This document shows positions 36,955-46,282 of a stretch of 58,684 nucleotides of DNA, one piece after another. The translations under genes were made by a program, and so were the position numbers. The stretch's first letter is position 1. The number at the start of each line of letters is the position of its first letter. Source of the stretch: Rhizobiaceae bacterium (GTDB lineage Bacteria > Pseudomonadota > Alphaproteobacteria > Rhizobiales > Rhizobiaceae); assembly GCA_029212415.1 (NCBI GenBank), contig JARGOF010000032.1, positions 1-58,684 of the forward strand. Reading direction: 5' to 3'. The notes beneath the pieces are model-generated. The model saw only the letters and a list, made by a program, of their open reading frames with translations. It did no database searches and was not told the origin of the DNA.

Positions 36955-37386
36955 CTAGAAATGCTTTCCGGCCTGGAATGGCCCGAGGCGCGTCGAAGCG
37001 GCAACGAGATAGGCCGTCGACCAACCAATCAGAAGAAAGCCGCTGATGCCCTCCAGTCCGGCCAGCAATTGCCAATCCTGCTTCAACAGAGAATCGCCAT
37101 AGCCCAATGTGGAAAATGTGATGGCAGAAAAATACAACGCATTTTCGAAATTCGGTATGGCATCGAGATACCAATAGACGACCGCCCAGACCCAGATCTC
37201 CGCCGAATGCAAGGCAAACAGACCATACATCACGGCCACCAAAGCTGACACCTTGCGACGATAGCCATGAAGCGGATGGCGCTCGGCAATCCTGTTCATC
37301 ACATTGGCGACCACGACAAGACCGAATGTATGAACGATGACGGTCAGGGAAATGATGACGGTGCCAAGCAACAAATTTATCAGCAA
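36955..37386 (-). CDS. two-helix ion channel family protein (potassium channel-like)
   Basis: 143 residues from a TTG at 37386 with a GGGAG site. Membrane helix 1 at residues 2-26, a second hydrophobic segment (SALVAVMYGLFALHSAEIWVWAVVYWY), then a pore loop with the selectivity-filter sequence STLGYGD and a final helix (GISGFLLIGWSTAYLVAAS). The pore matches Ion_trans_2 channels; there is no cytoplasmic RCK domain. It begins 3 bp after the EamA gene ends, so they are co-transcribed. Confidence 0.87.
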   Translation of the reverse strand: MLINLLLGTVIISLTVIVHTFGLVVVANVMNRIAERHPLHGYRRKVSALVAVMYGLFALHSAEIWVWAVVYWYLDAIPNFENALYFSAITFSTLGYGDSLLKQDWQLLAGLEGISGFLLIGWSTAYLVAASTRLGPFQAGKHF

Positions 37387-37389
37387 GGA

Positions 37390-38433
37390 TCAAGAACTCC
37401 CGGTTCGCGGTGCGGCATTGCGTTGTTCGCGCCACAAGATGAATAGACCGGAACCGACGATAATGGCAATTCCAAGCCATTTTGAGGCTGATGGGAAATC
37501 TCCGAAAACCAGATAGCCGACGGCCACGGCCGATACGATCTCGAAATACTGGAATGGTGCCAGAAGAGACGCCGGTGCGTGACGAAATGCTGTCACGATG
37601 ATCATATGGCCAAAGGCCGAAATCAGACCGATCACAGCAAGCAGAAGCAATGCAAATGCGCTGCTCGGCATGGACCAGGTGAGATCGTCCACCCCAAATA
37701 CTGTGCCTGCCAGAAGCCCAAAGCTGACGGCGATGACCCCACCGATGCCCGCGGAATATTGCATGACGAGCGACGTATCGCGTGCCGACAGCACCCGATT
37801 AAGAATCAGATAGAGGGCAAAGAGGGTTGCAGTTACCAGCGGTAAGAGCGATACAAGGCCGAAGCGAGCAAAATTCGGCTGAATGACGATGATTGCACCG
37901 ATGAATCCCACCGCAATGGCCAGCCACCTGCGCCAACCGACCCTTTCACCCAGAAAAACTGCTGACATCGCAGTCAGTATGAAAGGTTCAACAAAGAATA
38001 TTGCGATCACATCGGCAACCGGCACATATTTGACGGATATGAAAAACAGCGTGCTAGCGCTTCCGATGAGCAGACCACGCAGCAGATTGTAGGACCAATT
38101 GTGCGGCCGCAGTGCCGCAAATCCACCGGAGACCAGAATAATCGGAACAATGATCATTGTTTGCAGTGCAAAACGTATGAGAGCAATCGACCCCGGTGTC
38201 ATCGCCTCATGCATCGCCAGATATTTTGCAGCCGCATCCATCAAGGGCAGCGAAAGCATTGCCCAGGCCATCATGACGGCTGCCTCGAAGGGCTTGTCTG
38301 TCTGTGACCTGTCTATCCTGCCTGCTGCCATAGCGGCCATCCGTTCTGTGGTGACAGGGCCGATATCCCCGGGAAATGTTCGCCTCGGCACTTTGCGTCG
38401 TTTGTTCGCCAAAACACATTCATATCTTTCCAC
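37390..38433 (-). CDS. EamA-family (DMT superfamily) transporter
   Basis: 347 residues from a GTG at 38433 with an AGGTGA site; an ATG at 38340 would give 316 residues. Ten hydrophobic segments arranged as two EamA repeats (MMAWAMLSLPLMDAAAKYLA, ADVIAIFFVEPFILTAMSAV, LGERVGWRRWLAIAVGFIGA; second half FGHMIIVTAFRHAPASLLAP, YLVFGDFPSASKWLGIAIIV). Drug/metabolite exporter; substrate unknown. Divergent from the XRE regulator. Confidence 0.92.
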   Translation of the reverse strand: MERYECVLANKRRKVPRRTFPGDIGPVTTERMAAMAAGRIDRSQTDKPFEAAVMMAWAMLSLPLMDAAAKYLAMHEAMTPGSIALIRFALQTMIIVPIILVSGGFAALRPHNWSYNLLRGLLIGSASTLFFISVKYVPVADVIAIFFVEPFILTAMSAVFLGERVGWRRWLAIAVGFIGAIIVIQPNFARFGLVSLLPLVTATLFALYLILNRVLSARDTSLVMQYSAGIGGVIAVSFGLLAGTVFGVDDLTWSMPSSAFALLLLAVIGLISAFGHMIIVTAFRHAPASLLAPFQYFEIVSAVAVGYLVFGDFPSASKWLGIAIIVGSGLFILWREQRNAAPRTGSS

Positions 38434-38440
38434 GCTGATC

Positions 38441-38463
38441 TCACCTTGTCAGGTGACATGACA
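38441..38463. promoter_or_regulatory. palindrome between EamA and XRE genes
   Basis: TCACCT-TGTC-AGGTGA (38441-38456) is a perfect dyad, overlapped by TGTCA-N7-TGACA (38447-38463). On the minus strand the AGGTGA arm is also the Shine-Dalgarno of the EamA gene, so a bound protein would block it. Confidence 0.5.
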
Positions 38464-38479
38464 TGAACTGGAGCACCTT

Positions 38480-38869
38480 ATGCACTCACTGCCAAATATA
38501 ACAAATGAAAACCCCGATGATGACACTTTGGGCGGGCGGATAAGCCGAGCCCGGGATGCTCTGGATCTGTCCACTGCACAGTTGGCGCGCCGACTGGGCG
38601 TCAAATCCGACACGGTCAATGCCTGGGAATCCGACCGTTCGGAACCGCGCGCCAACAGATTGATGATGCTGGCGGGCGTTCTGGGCGTCTCGCCCACCTG
38701 GCTGCTCAATGGCGTTGGCGAATCACCCAGCGCACCGGTAATCCATTCAGAATTGCATGTGCTGATCACTCAGGTCGGCAAGCTGAAACGCTCCCATGAG
38801 GCCATGGGCAAGATGATCAACGCCATTGAATCAGAAGCAAAGCGTGTCGCAGACCGTCTCATCAGCTGA
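38480..38869 (+). CDS. XRE-family helix-turn-helix regulator
   Basis: 129 residues, GGAG site before the start. HTH_3 domain at about residues 17-75 (LGGRISRARDALDLSTAQLA, RLGVKSDTVNAWESDRSEPR, LAGVLGVSPTWLLNGVG). The C-terminal 50 residues are a probable coiled coil or dimerisation helix (VGKLKRSHEAMGKMINAIES). Lies upstream of adhC but separated by 93 bp. Target unknown. Confidence 0.9.
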   Translation: MHSLPNITNENPDDDTLGGRISRARDALDLSTAQLARRLGVKSDTVNAWESDRSEPRANRLMMLAGVLGVSPTWLLNGVGESPSAPVIHSELHVLITQVGKLKRSHEAMGKMINAIESEAKRVADRLIS

Positions 38870-38962
38870 TTTTCTGTTTTCGTGCCTTGAGACCGACAGT
38901 GGGCTCTGACAATGTAGAGCAAAGCCAGCATATGGCAGAGCCAAACGATTTGGGAGAATGAA

Positions 38963-40072
38963 ATGGATGTACGCGCCGCATTGGCAGTTGAAGCCGGCAA
39001 ACCGCTTGAGATAACAACCGTACAGCTTGAGGGGCCTCAGGCTGGCGAAGTGCTGGTCGAGATCAAGGCGACGGGCATTTGCCATACCGACGAGTTCACG
39101 CTCTCGGGCGCCGATCCGGAAGGCATTTTTCCAGCCATTCTCGGTCATGAAGGCGCGGGCATCGTTCGCGAAGTGGGCGCAGGCGTCACATCGTTGAAGC
39201 CGGGCGACCACGTCATTCCGCTTTACACGCCGGAATGCCGCGAATGCGAATATTGCCTCAATCCCAAGACCAATCTTTGCCAGTCGATCCGCGTGACCCA
39301 GGGACAGGGCCTGATGCCGAACGGCACAAGCCGCTTTTCCATCAACGGCGATAAAATCTTCCACTACATGGGGACCTCGACCTTTGCCAATTTCACCGTG
39401 GTGCCGGAAATCGCATTGGCAAAAATCCGTCCTGACGCCCCGTTTGACAAGGTCTGCTATATCGGCTGCGGCGTGACCACCGGCATCGGTGCCGTGATCA
39501 ATACGGCCAAGGCGGAACCGGGTTGCCGGGCCGTGGTGTTCGGTCTCGGCGGAATTGGGCTGAATGTCATTCAGGGTTTGCGGTTGATCGGTGCTGACAT
39601 GATTGTCGGCGTGGATATGAACAACTCCAAGAAGGAATGGGGCGAGAAATTCGGCATGACCCATTTCGTCAATCCATCGGAAGTGGAAGGCGATCTGGTC
39701 CCCTATCTGGTTGATCTGACCAAGGGCGGCGCCGATTATTCGTTCGAGTGTATCGGCAATACCAAAGTCATGCGCGATGCGCTGGAGTGCTGCCACAAGG
39801 GCTGGGGTGAATCGATCATCATCGGTGTGGCCGGCGCCGGACAGGAAATCTCCACCCGGCCATTCCAGCTGGTGACCGGTCGCTCATGGCGCGGTTCTGC
39901 TTTCGGAGGTGCGCGCGGCCGCACGGATGTCCCGAAAATCGTGGACTGGTACATGAACGGCAAGATCGATATCGATCCGCTGATCACCCACACGTTGAGC
40001 CTCGACGAGATCAACAAGGGATTTGACCTGATGCATGCCGGCGAGTCGATCCGTTCCGTTGTCATGTACTGA
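38963..40072 (+). CDS. adhC: S-(hydroxymethyl)glutathione dehydrogenase (class III alcohol dehydrogenase)
   Basis: NAD-dependent oxidation of S-hydroxymethylglutathione (formaldehyde plus glutathione) to S-formylglutathione; also reduces S-nitrosoglutathione. 369 residues. Catalytic zinc ligands Cys40 ([10 protein letters not shown]), His62 (GHEGAG) and a Cys in YIGCGVTTG. The structural zinc site is Cys92, 95, 98 and 106 in [19 protein letters not shown] fold [15 protein letters not shown]. fghA lies two genes downstream, completing the pathway. Confidence 0.97.
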   Translation: MDVRAALAVEAGKPLEITTVQLEGPQAGEVLVEIKATGICHTDEFTLSGADPEGIFPAILGHEGAGIVREVGAGVTSLKPGDHVIPLYTPECRECEYCLNPKTNLCQSIRVTQGQGLMPNGTSRFSINGDKIFHYMGTSTFANFTVVPEIALAKIRPDAPFDKVCYIGCGVTTGIGAVINTAKAEPGCRAVVFGLGGIGLNVIQGLRLIGADMIVGVDMNNSKKEWGEKFGMTHFVNPSEVEGDLVPYLVDLTKGGADYSFECIGNTKVMRDALECCHKGWGESIIIGVAGAGQEISTRPFQLVTGRSWRGSAFGGARGRTDVPKIVDWYMNGKIDIDPLITHTLSLDEINKGFDLMHAGESIRSVVMY

Positions 40073-40079
40073 CCACTGA

Positions 40080-40541
40080 ATGCGCGAAAAACCCGTCATT
40101 TACGTGGATGCAGACGCCTGCCCGGTGAAGGCACAGGTCATCAAAGTCGCAGAACGTCATGGTTTGCCCGTGACGTTCGTTGCCAATGGCGGCCTGCGCC
40201 CGTCGCGCGATCCGATGATCCGCAATGTGGTCGTGTCGGCGGGCTTTGACGCAGCCGACGACTGGATTGTGGAGAATGCCGCCACCGACGATATCGTCGT
40301 CACAGCCGATATTCTGCTGGCCGGCCGTTGCGTTGCCAATGGGGCGCTGGTGCTCGGCCCCACGGGCCGGATTTTCGACACGGGCAATATCGGCGTGGTG
40401 ACGGCCATGCGGAACCTCAATCAGCAATTGCGCGAATCCGGCGAGATCAGCGGCAGGAATGCCGCCTTTGCGCCAAAGGACCGCTCACGCTTTCTCGAGG
40501 CGCTTGAAACCCTTGTGCGCAAGGCGATCAAGGAAGGCTGA
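40080..40541 (+). CDS. yaiI: YaiI/YqxD family (UPF0178) protein
   Basis: 153 residues, 7 bp after adhC. The UPF0178 pattern is clear: IYVDADACPVKAQVIKVAER, FVANGGLRPSRDPMIRNVVV, DDWIVENAATDDIVVTADIL and LGPTGRIFDTGNIG. Relatives have a PIN/NYN-like fold with conserved acidic residues (here YVDADACP and TADI), suggesting nuclease chemistry, but the function is unknown. It interrupts the formaldehyde-oxidation pair. Confidence 0.92.
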   Translation: MREKPVIYVDADACPVKAQVIKVAERHGLPVTFVANGGLRPSRDPMIRNVVVSAGFDAADDWIVENAATDDIVVTADILLAGRCVANGALVLGPTGRIFDTGNIGVVTAMRNLNQQLRESGEISGRNAAFAPKDRSRFLEALETLVRKAIKEG

Positions 40542-40589
40542 GATTGTGTCGACCGATCCTTGCCAAATACAGAAAATCAAACGGGTAGA

Positions 40590-41429
40590 ATGTCTATGAA
40601 AATGATCTCCGAGAACAAATCACATGGCGGCGTGCAGGGCGTCTACTCCCATACGTCGAAAGCCTGTGCCTGTGACATGACCTTCGCTGTCTTCGTGCCG
40701 CCCCAAGCGGCGAAAGCGCCCTGCCCGGTTGTCTGGTATCTTTCAGGCCTGACCTGTACGCACGCCAATGTCATGGAAAAGGGCGAGTATCGCCGCCTGG
40801 CTGCCGAACTCGGCCTGATCATCGTGTGTCCAGACACCAGTCCGCGCGGCGACCAGGTGGCTGACGATGCCGACAGTTGGCAAATGGGCAAGGGCGCCGG
40901 TTTTTATGTCGATGCAACAGAAGAACCCTGGTCCGAGCATTACCAGATGTATTCCTATATCACCGAGGAATTGCCATCCGTCATTGCCGAACATTTCCCC
41001 GTCGATATGAAGAAACAGGCGATATTCGGCCATTCCATGGGCGGACATGGTGCGCTGACCATCGCGCTTAAAAATGCGCAACGTTTCAAGAGCTGTTCGG
41101 CGCTTGCTCCAATCGTGCACCCGATCACCGCAGATTGGTCAAAGGCTGCATTCCAGGCCTATCTCGGAGCTGATGAGAACAGCTGGCGTGCCCATGATGC
41201 CTGCACCCTGATTGAAGACGGTGCCCGTTTTCCGACTTTCCTGATTGATCAGGGCGGCGCCGACGGATTTCTGGATGACGGCCTGCGCCCCTGGCTGTTG
41301 GAAGAGGCCTGCAAAAAGGCAGGCATTCCGATCACGCTGCGCATGCAGGAGGGCTATGACCACTCCTATTATTTCATATCAAGTTTCATGGAAGACCATT
41401 TGCGCTGGCACGCCGAACGATTGAGATAG
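40590..41429 (+). CDS. fghA: S-formylglutathione hydrolase
   Basis: Esterase D family enzyme releasing formate and glutathione from S-formylglutathione. 279 residues from the ATG at 40590; 40596 is an alternative. Nucleophile Ser in GHSMGGHGALT, acidic residue in DQGGADGFLDDG, His in GYDHSYYF. The substrate-side YLSGLTCTHANVMEKG is typical. Works directly after AdhC. Converges on tgt with a 9-bp gap. Confidence 0.97.
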   Translation: MSMKMISENKSHGGVQGVYSHTSKACACDMTFAVFVPPQAAKAPCPVVWYLSGLTCTHANVMEKGEYRRLAAELGLIIVCPDTSPRGDQVADDADSWQMGKGAGFYVDATEEPWSEHYQMYSYITEELPSVIAEHFPVDMKKQAIFGHSMGGHGALTIALKNAQRFKSCSALAPIVHPITADWSKAAFQAYLGADENSWRAHDACTLIEDGARFPTFLIDQGGADGFLDDGLRPWLLEEACKKAGIPITLRMQEGYDHSYYFISSFMEDHLRWHAERLR

Positions 41430-41438
41430 GTTCGTTCG

Positions 41439-42569
41439 TCAAAGTGCGGCAATATCGCCGCGCGCCCAGGCGTCCTGGGTCTGCGCGGTAAACGCGGCAA
41501 AGGATGACGCTTCAATGGCACCGCGTATGCCCTGCATCAAAGATTGATAATAGGCAAGATTGTTCCAGGTCAGCAGCATGCCGCCAAGCGCCTCATTGGA
41601 GCGAATGAGGTGATGCAGATAGGCGCGTGAATAATCACGCGCAGCCGGACAATCCGATTCTTCGTCGAGCGGGCGGTTGTCTTCGGCATGGCGCGCATTG
41701 CGCAGGTTGATCTTGCCGCGGCGCGTATAGGCCAGACCATGGCGGCCAGCCCGTGTGGGCATGACGCAATCAAACATGTCGATGCCTTCACCCACCGAAC
41801 GGATGATATCATCCGGCGTTCCAACACCCATCAGGTAGCGCGGCCGTTCTTCAGGCAACAAAGGACAGGTCACACCCAGCATGTCCAGCATGACATTTTG
41901 CGGTTCACCAACCGCCAGGCCGCCAATGGCATAGCCCTTCAGATCCATGGCCTTCAATGCCAGCGCCGAGCGTTCACGCAGCGGGGGCAGATCTCCCCCC
42001 TGAACGATCCCAAACATGGCCTTGCCGGGCTGATCACCAAACGCCGTCTTGCAGCGTTCCGCCCAGCGCAGCGACATTTCCATGGAGCTTTCGATTGTTT
42101 TGGCATCGGCGGGCAAACGCACGCATTCATCCAATTGCATCTGGATGTCAGAGCCCAGCAGGCCCTGAATCTCGATGGAACGTTCCGGCGACATTTCGTG
42201 GCGGCTGCCATCAATATGCGACTGGAAGATCACGCCCTTCTCGTCGATCTTGCGCAATCCTGCCAAAGACATGACCTGAAACCCGCCGGAATCGGTCAGG
42301 ATCGGGTATTGCCACCGGGCAAATTCATGCAAGCCGCCAAGGCGTGCCACCCGCTCGGCACCAGGGCGCAACATGAGATGATAGGTATTGCCCAAAATGA
42401 TGTCGGCACCCAGTGCCCGGACCTGATCCATATACATCGCCTTGACCGTTCCACCGGTGCCCACAGGCATGAAGGCCGGGGTGCGTATTTCGCCGCGGGG
42501 CATGGTGATGGATCCACGGCGGGCCTTGCCGTCACGGGCAATCAAGGAAAATTCGAAATTGTTTGTCAT
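41439..42569 (-). CDS. tgt: tRNA-guanine transglycosylase
   Basis: Exchanges G34 for preQ1 in tRNAs with GUN anticodons. 376 residues. Catalytic Asp93 (LTDSGGFQ) and nucleophile Asp267 ([16 protein letters not shown]) are intact, as is the GGLAVGE substrate loop. The usual zinc site C-x-C-x2-C plus His is mostly lost: the aligned positions are Ser305, Cys307, Ala310 and Asn336 (TWNNLAYY instead of xxHNLxYY). The start overlaps the queA stop by 4 bp, so the two are translationally coupled. Confidence 0.95.
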   Translation of the reverse strand: MTNNFEFSLIARDGKARRGSITMPRGEIRTPAFMPVGTGGTVKAMYMDQVRALGADIILGNTYHLMLRPGAERVARLGGLHEFARWQYPILTDSGGFQVMSLAGLRKIDEKGVIFQSHIDGSRHEMSPERSIEIQGLLGSDIQMQLDECVRLPADAKTIESSMEMSLRWAERCKTAFGDQPGKAMFGIVQGGDLPPLRERSALALKAMDLKGYAIGGLAVGEPQNVMLDMLGVTCPLLPEERPRYLMGVGTPDDIIRSVGEGIDMFDCVMPTRAGRHGLAYTRRGKINLRNARHAEDNRPLDEESDCPAARDYSRAYLHHLIRSNEALGGMLLTWNNLAYYQSLMQGIRGAIEASSFAAFTAQTQDAWARGDIAAL

Positions 42570-43651
42570 GGGTTTGAACCGTCCGCCTTCATCAACAGGC
42601 TTGAATCGCCATAGGAGTAAAACCGATAGCCCTTATCAATGGCATGGCGATAGGCCTTTTGCATGCGGTCATAGCCACAAAAGGCACAGACCAGCATGAA
42701 CAATGTCGAGCGCGGCAAATGGAAATTGGTCATCAATACATCGATGAACCTGAACCGGTAGCCGGGCGTGATGAAGATATCCGTCGGGCCGCTCCAGGGG
42801 TGGAGGATGCCGTTCTCATCGCTGGCGCTCTCGAGCAGTCGCAACGATGTTGTGCCAATGCTGACAATTCTGCCGCCGTTTTTTTTGACTTTGTTGAGCG
42901 CCTCTGCAGTCTGCGCCGAAACCTCGCCAATTTCCGAATGCATCACATGCGCATCCGTATCATCCGCCTTCACAGGCAAAAAGGTGCCTGCCCCCACATG
43001 GAGGGTCACGTGGTGACGTTCCACGCCAGCGCGATCCAATTGCTCCAACAAGTCGTCGGTGAAATGCAATCCTGCCGTCGGTGCGGCAACGGCCCCGTCG
43101 TGGCGGGCGTAGATGGTCTGATAATCGGTGCGGTCCTGATCATCTTCGGAGCGTTTGGAAGCAATATAGGGTGGCAACGGGATATGTCCGGCCTGCATGA
43201 TGGCCTCATCGAGCGCCGCACCGGCCAGGTCGAACTTCAAATCGACTTCACCGCCATCGCCGCGGGATTCAATGATGCCGTCCAACTGGCCATCCCCCTC
43301 TACTCCAAAGCTGAAGCGGTCTCCGGCTTTGACACGTTTGGCCGGGCGCAGAAATGCTTTCCAGGTGTCGGGTGCCATGCGCATATGAAGCGTCGCCGAT
43401 ATGCGCGAGACCGACTCGCCAGCCTCACTGCTTCGTATCCGCCGGCCTTCCAATTGCGCCGGAATGACGCGTGTGTCGTTGAAGACAAGCGCATCGCCAG
43501 CTTTGAGAAACTGCAAGAGATCCGCGACATGGTGATCCGACAGGCCGCCGGCACCATCAACCACCAGTAGCCCCGCGCTGTCGCGCGGCGAAGCAGGGCG
43601 TAGCGCTATGGCACTGTCGGGCAGCTCGAAATCAAACAGGTCAACACGCAT
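42566..43651 (-). CDS. queA: S-adenosylmethionine:tRNA ribosyltransferase-isomerase
   Basis: Converts preQ1 in tRNA to epoxyqueuosine using SAM as ribosyl donor. 361 residues. Family start [19 protein letters not shown], then [17 protein letters not shown], the [16 protein letters not shown] core, [15 protein letters not shown], and the closing [18 protein letters not shown]. First gene of the queA-tgt pair. Confidence 0.97.
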   Translation of the reverse strand: MRVDLFDFELPDSAIALRPASPRDSAGLLVVDGAGGLSDHHVADLLQFLKAGDALVFNDTRVIPAQLEGRRIRSSEAGESVSRISATLHMRMAPDTWKAFLRPAKRVKAGDRFSFGVEGDGQLDGIIESRGDGGEVDLKFDLAGAALDEAIMQAGHIPLPPYIASKRSEDDQDRTDYQTIYARHDGAVAAPTAGLHFTDDLLEQLDRAGVERHHVTLHVGAGTFLPVKADDTDAHVMHSEIGEVSAQTAEALNKVKKNGGRIVSIGTTSLRLLESASDENGILHPWSGPTDIFITPGYRFRFIDVLMTNFHLPRSTLFMLVCAFCGYDRMQKAYRHAIDKGYRFYSYGDSSLLMKADGSNP

Positions 43652-43842
43652 GATGGGACTCGGGGATTTGCGCTAGAGATCAACATCGTTTTTTGAATCA
43701 ACGAAACACTCTAAACTTATGTTTTAATACACACTTCTATCGAAAATTTCACGGGATCGATTGCGCATGTGTTGGCGCGTCAGGCGTTTGAAAGCGCGGC
43801 AGAAAAGACAAGACTGTGCCCGCTTTACCGCCAAATCATGAA

Positions 43843-43867
43843 GCGCCCGCATCATGGAAGCGGGCGC
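43843..43867 (-). terminator. probable terminator after ppiB
   Basis: GCGCCCGC (43843-43850) and GCGGGCGC (43860-43867) form a perfect 8-bp GC-rich stem 21 bp after the cyclophilin stop on the minus strand. The following T-run is poor. Confidence 0.55.
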
Positions 43868-43888
43868 AACAATTCATTCCAACTGGCT

Positions 43889-44362
43889 TCAGGCGTCAGC
43901 AGCAACACGCATCGTGGTGATGCTGTCCGGGTCACTGACAGGTTCGCCGCGCTTGATCTGGTCGATCACATCCATGCCTTCGGTGACCTGTCCCCAGACC
44001 GTATACTGGCGGTCTAGGAAAGGTGAATCGGCAAAACAGATGAAAAACTGCGAATTGGCTGAATGCGGATTCTGCGAGCGCGCCATGGAACAGGTTCCAC
44101 GAGCGTGAGTCATATTGGAGAATTCTGACTGCAGGTCAGGCTTGTCCGAACCACCCATGCCTGTTCCTGTCGGATCGCCGGTCTGGGCCATGAAGCCTTC
44201 AATCACCCGATGGAAAACGATGCCATCATAAAATTCTGCGCGTGCAAGTTCCTTGATACGCGCGACATGATTGGGCGCAAGATCCGGGAACAGCTTGATA
44301 ACAACCTTCCCCTTGCTTGTTTCCATGATGATGGTGTTTTCCGGGTCAATCTGATCTGTCAT
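43889..44362 (-). CDS. ppiB: cytoplasmic peptidyl-prolyl isomerase (cyclophilin)
   Basis: 157 residues from the ATG at 44362 (AAAGGA site); a longer frame to 44398 is less likely. Cyclophilin core: FYDGIVFHRVIEGFMAQTGD, GTCSMARSQNPHSANSQFFI and FLDRQYTVWGQV. No signal peptide, so cytoplasmic. Paired with an exported paralogue 119 bp upstream. Confidence 0.95.
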   Translation of the reverse strand: MTDQIDPENTIIMETSKGKVVIKLFPDLAPNHVARIKELARAEFYDGIVFHRVIEGFMAQTGDPTGTGMGGSDKPDLQSEFSNMTHARGTCSMARSQNPHSANSQFFICFADSPFLDRQYTVWGQVTEGMDVIDQIKRGEPVSDPDSITTMRVAADA

Positions 44363-44481
44363 TTGTTTTCCTTTGTGTGTTTTGCTGGCACATATCATGT
44401 TTTTTCTGAATCAACGATACGCACAATGATTTTGTTTTGATGCAACTTTTTGGAAAAGCCGTTGCAAATACAACAATCAGC

Positions 44482-45057
44482 CTATTGGCCTATACGGACC
44501 TTGATCATGCGGTCCGGGCTTTTCACCGCGCCATTGGCTGATTGAGAACCGCGCTTGATTTTATTTACATGTTCCATGCCTTTGATGACCTTGCCGACAA
44601 CCGTATATTGGTTGTTCAAGGAAGGATATTCTTCGAACATGATAAAAAACTGGGAGTTGGCAGAATCGGGGTTCTGCGAACGGGCCATTCCAAGGATACC
44701 TTCTTCAAAAGGGATCTCGGAGAATTCCTGCTTCAGATCCGGCAGGCTCGAACCACCCGTTCCGGCGCGCGCCAGATTGAAACCGTCTTCCATATCACCG
44801 AATTGAACATCGCCCGTCTGTGCCATGAAACCGTCAATGACGCGGTGAAAGGCGACATTGTCATAGGCACCGGACTTCGCCAGTTCCTTGATTCGTGCCA
44901 CATGGCCAGGAGCGATTTCCGGATACAATTCAACCACGACATCGCCATCCTTCAAGGTGATGGTCATGGTGTCTTCCGGTTTGACCTGAGCACTGGCCAT
45001 CGAAACGACGCCAACAAAAAGCAAGGCCGCAGCGGCCAATGTTCTCAATATTTTCAT
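44482..45057 (-). CDS. ppiA: periplasmic peptidyl-prolyl isomerase (cyclophilin)
   Basis: 191 residues. Signal peptide MKILRTLAAAALLFVGVVSM followed by ASA-Q. Cyclophilin core: AYDNVAFHRVIDGFMAQTGD, GILGMARSQNPDSANSQFFI and LNNQYTVVGKV. Folding helper in the periplasm. coaD ends... upstream on the same strand 51 bp away, so co-transcription is likely. Confidence 0.95.
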   Translation of the reverse strand: MKILRTLAAAALLFVGVVSMASAQVKPEDTMTITLKDGDVVVELYPEIAPGHVARIKELAKSGAYDNVAFHRVIDGFMAQTGDVQFGDMEDGFNLARAGTGGSSLPDLKQEFSEIPFEEGILGMARSQNPDSANSQFFIMFEEYPSLNNQYTVVGKVIKGMEHVNKIKRGSQSANGAVKSPDRMIKVRIGQ

Positions 45058-45108
45058 GATAACTCCGTTTGTGATCGGATTTGGATTGATGAAAGAGGCC
45101 CTTTGGCC

Positions 45109-45594
45109 CTAGTGTTTTTGGAGGGCGGCCAATACCGGGCCGGGTACAAATGTACTTACATCGCCGCCCATTGCCGCGATTTGCCGCACCAATGTGGCGG
45201 TAATAGGCCGATTGAGCGGGCTCGCCGGTAAAAATACGGTTTGTATATCTGCTGCCATCTGCCCGTTCATGCCGGCCATCTGCATCTCGTAATCAAGATC
45301 CGAGCCGTCACGCAGGCCGCGGATGAGCAGTGTTGCGCTGTTTTCGCGCGCAGCATCAACGGCAAGATTGCTGAAAGCAACAACCGATACCCGGTTTTCC
45401 TCGCCCGGCAGTCTATGCGCCAGCGATGCGATGATCAGCGCGGAGCGTTCCTCAAAGCTGAACAGCGGTTTTTTGGAATGCTGAATGCCGATTCCCACAA
45501 CGATGCTGTCAGCAACATTGAGCGCCTGCAGCAGAATGTCGAGATGACCATTGGTCATCGGATCGAAGGATCCAGGGAAAAAAGCGATCGGCAT
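45109..45594 (-). CDS. coaD: phosphopantetheine adenylyltransferase
   Basis: Fourth step of coenzyme A synthesis. 161 residues, full length. Nucleotidyltransferase signature [17 protein letters not shown] with the HxGH-type NGH, the [19 protein letters not shown] block and a C-terminal [15 protein letters not shown]. First gene of the run coaD-ppiA-ppiB. Confidence 0.97.
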   Translation of the reverse strand: MPIAFFPGSFDPMTNGHLDILLQALNVADSIVVGIGIQHSKKPLFSFEERSALIIASLAHRLPGEENRVSVVAFSNLAVDAARENSATLLIRGLRDGSDLDYEMQMAGMNGQMAADIQTVFLPASPLNRPITATLVRQIAAMGGDVSTFVPGPVLAALQKH

Positions 45595-45790
45595 GGATAT
45601 CTCACAACAAAGTCAGTTCAAGGCACTGACGTTACAACCGCTTTTCTCATGACAGCGCGTATGGCGCAAGCAAAACAAGCCTGTTGGCGCCCACGAGATG
45701 CCGACAACAGACATGAACGGAATCTGAATGGGCGCTTCAGGTCCGCTTCAGGCGCCACATCTTAATGTGATGGAGATAATTCGAGAGGAA

Positions 45791-45913
45791 ATGACAATGA
45801 TATTTTTATTCTTCATCGCTACACTCTTCACAACGATCACAATTGCCGCCGCTGTTGCTCTGGGCGCGCCACGCAACGACATCGAGATGGTTCGCCGTCA
45901 AAGAGGCAGATAG
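45791..45913 (+). CDS. tiny single-helix membrane protein (40 residues)
   Basis: Starts at the ATG 45791 or, with better spacing to the GAGAGGAA site, at 45797. One strongly hydrophobic helix (IFLFFIATLFTTITIAAAVA) is followed by a short positive tail (NDIEMVRRQRGR). Typical small inner-membrane protein with the C-terminus in the cytoplasm. I do not recognise a family. Confidence 0.6.
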   Translation: MTMIFLFFIATLFTTITIAAAVALGAPRNDIEMVRRQRGR

Positions 45914-45980
45914 AGATGATGAGGGGTTGGCCGGGGATGACGCGCATTCACAATCATGTGTTCATTCAAACCCACGCAAT

Positions 45981-45998
45981 CACGTCACAATTGACGTG
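45981..45998. promoter_or_regulatory. operator-like dyad between two small genes
   Basis: CACGTCA-CAAT-TGACGTG is a perfect 7-bp inverted repeat with a 4-base centre, 57 bp upstream of the second small protein's start. It could be an operator or a hairpin. Confidence 0.5.
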
Positions 45999-46055
45999 TA
46001 TTGAACCTGACGGCAAACAACACCATATCAGTATGGACAGGAAACACGGGAGACT

Positions 46056-46193
46056 ATGATGATATCAGCACTGACACTTCTTGCGGTTCTCATTGCTTCG
46101 ATGTTCCTAGCAACACTCGGTGCCGCGATGGCGGCGATGCGCCAGGAGCAGAGGCAGGCAACTGCCATCGCCCGCAGCAGAATGAAACGTTAG
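46056..46193 (+). CDS. tiny single-helix membrane protein (45 residues)
   Basis: ATG at 46056 (or 46059) with a GGGAG site. One hydrophobic helix (ALTLLAVLIASMFLATLGAA) and a charged tail (MRQEQRQATAIARSRMKR). Layout matches the 40-residue protein upstream, though the sequences differ. Ends shortly before a strong bidirectional terminator shared with gyrA. Confidence 0.6.
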   Translation: MMISALTLLAVLIASMFLATLGAAMAAMRQEQRQATAIARSRMKR

Positions 46194-46249
46194 AACGCTT
46201 GACACAATAACGACTGGGAAACTTCTGACCTCCAATCAAGTCCCCAGAA

Positions 46250-46282
46250 AATCCGGATGGCTCGCGCCATCCGGATTTTTTT
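46250..46282. terminator. bidirectional terminator between the small gene and gyrA
   Basis: AATCCGGATGG (46250-46260), loop CTCGCG, CCATCCGGATT (46267-46277), then TTTTTTT on the plus strand. A run of A on the other side allows minus-strand termination. The gyrA stop codon overlaps the T-run. Confidence 0.9.
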
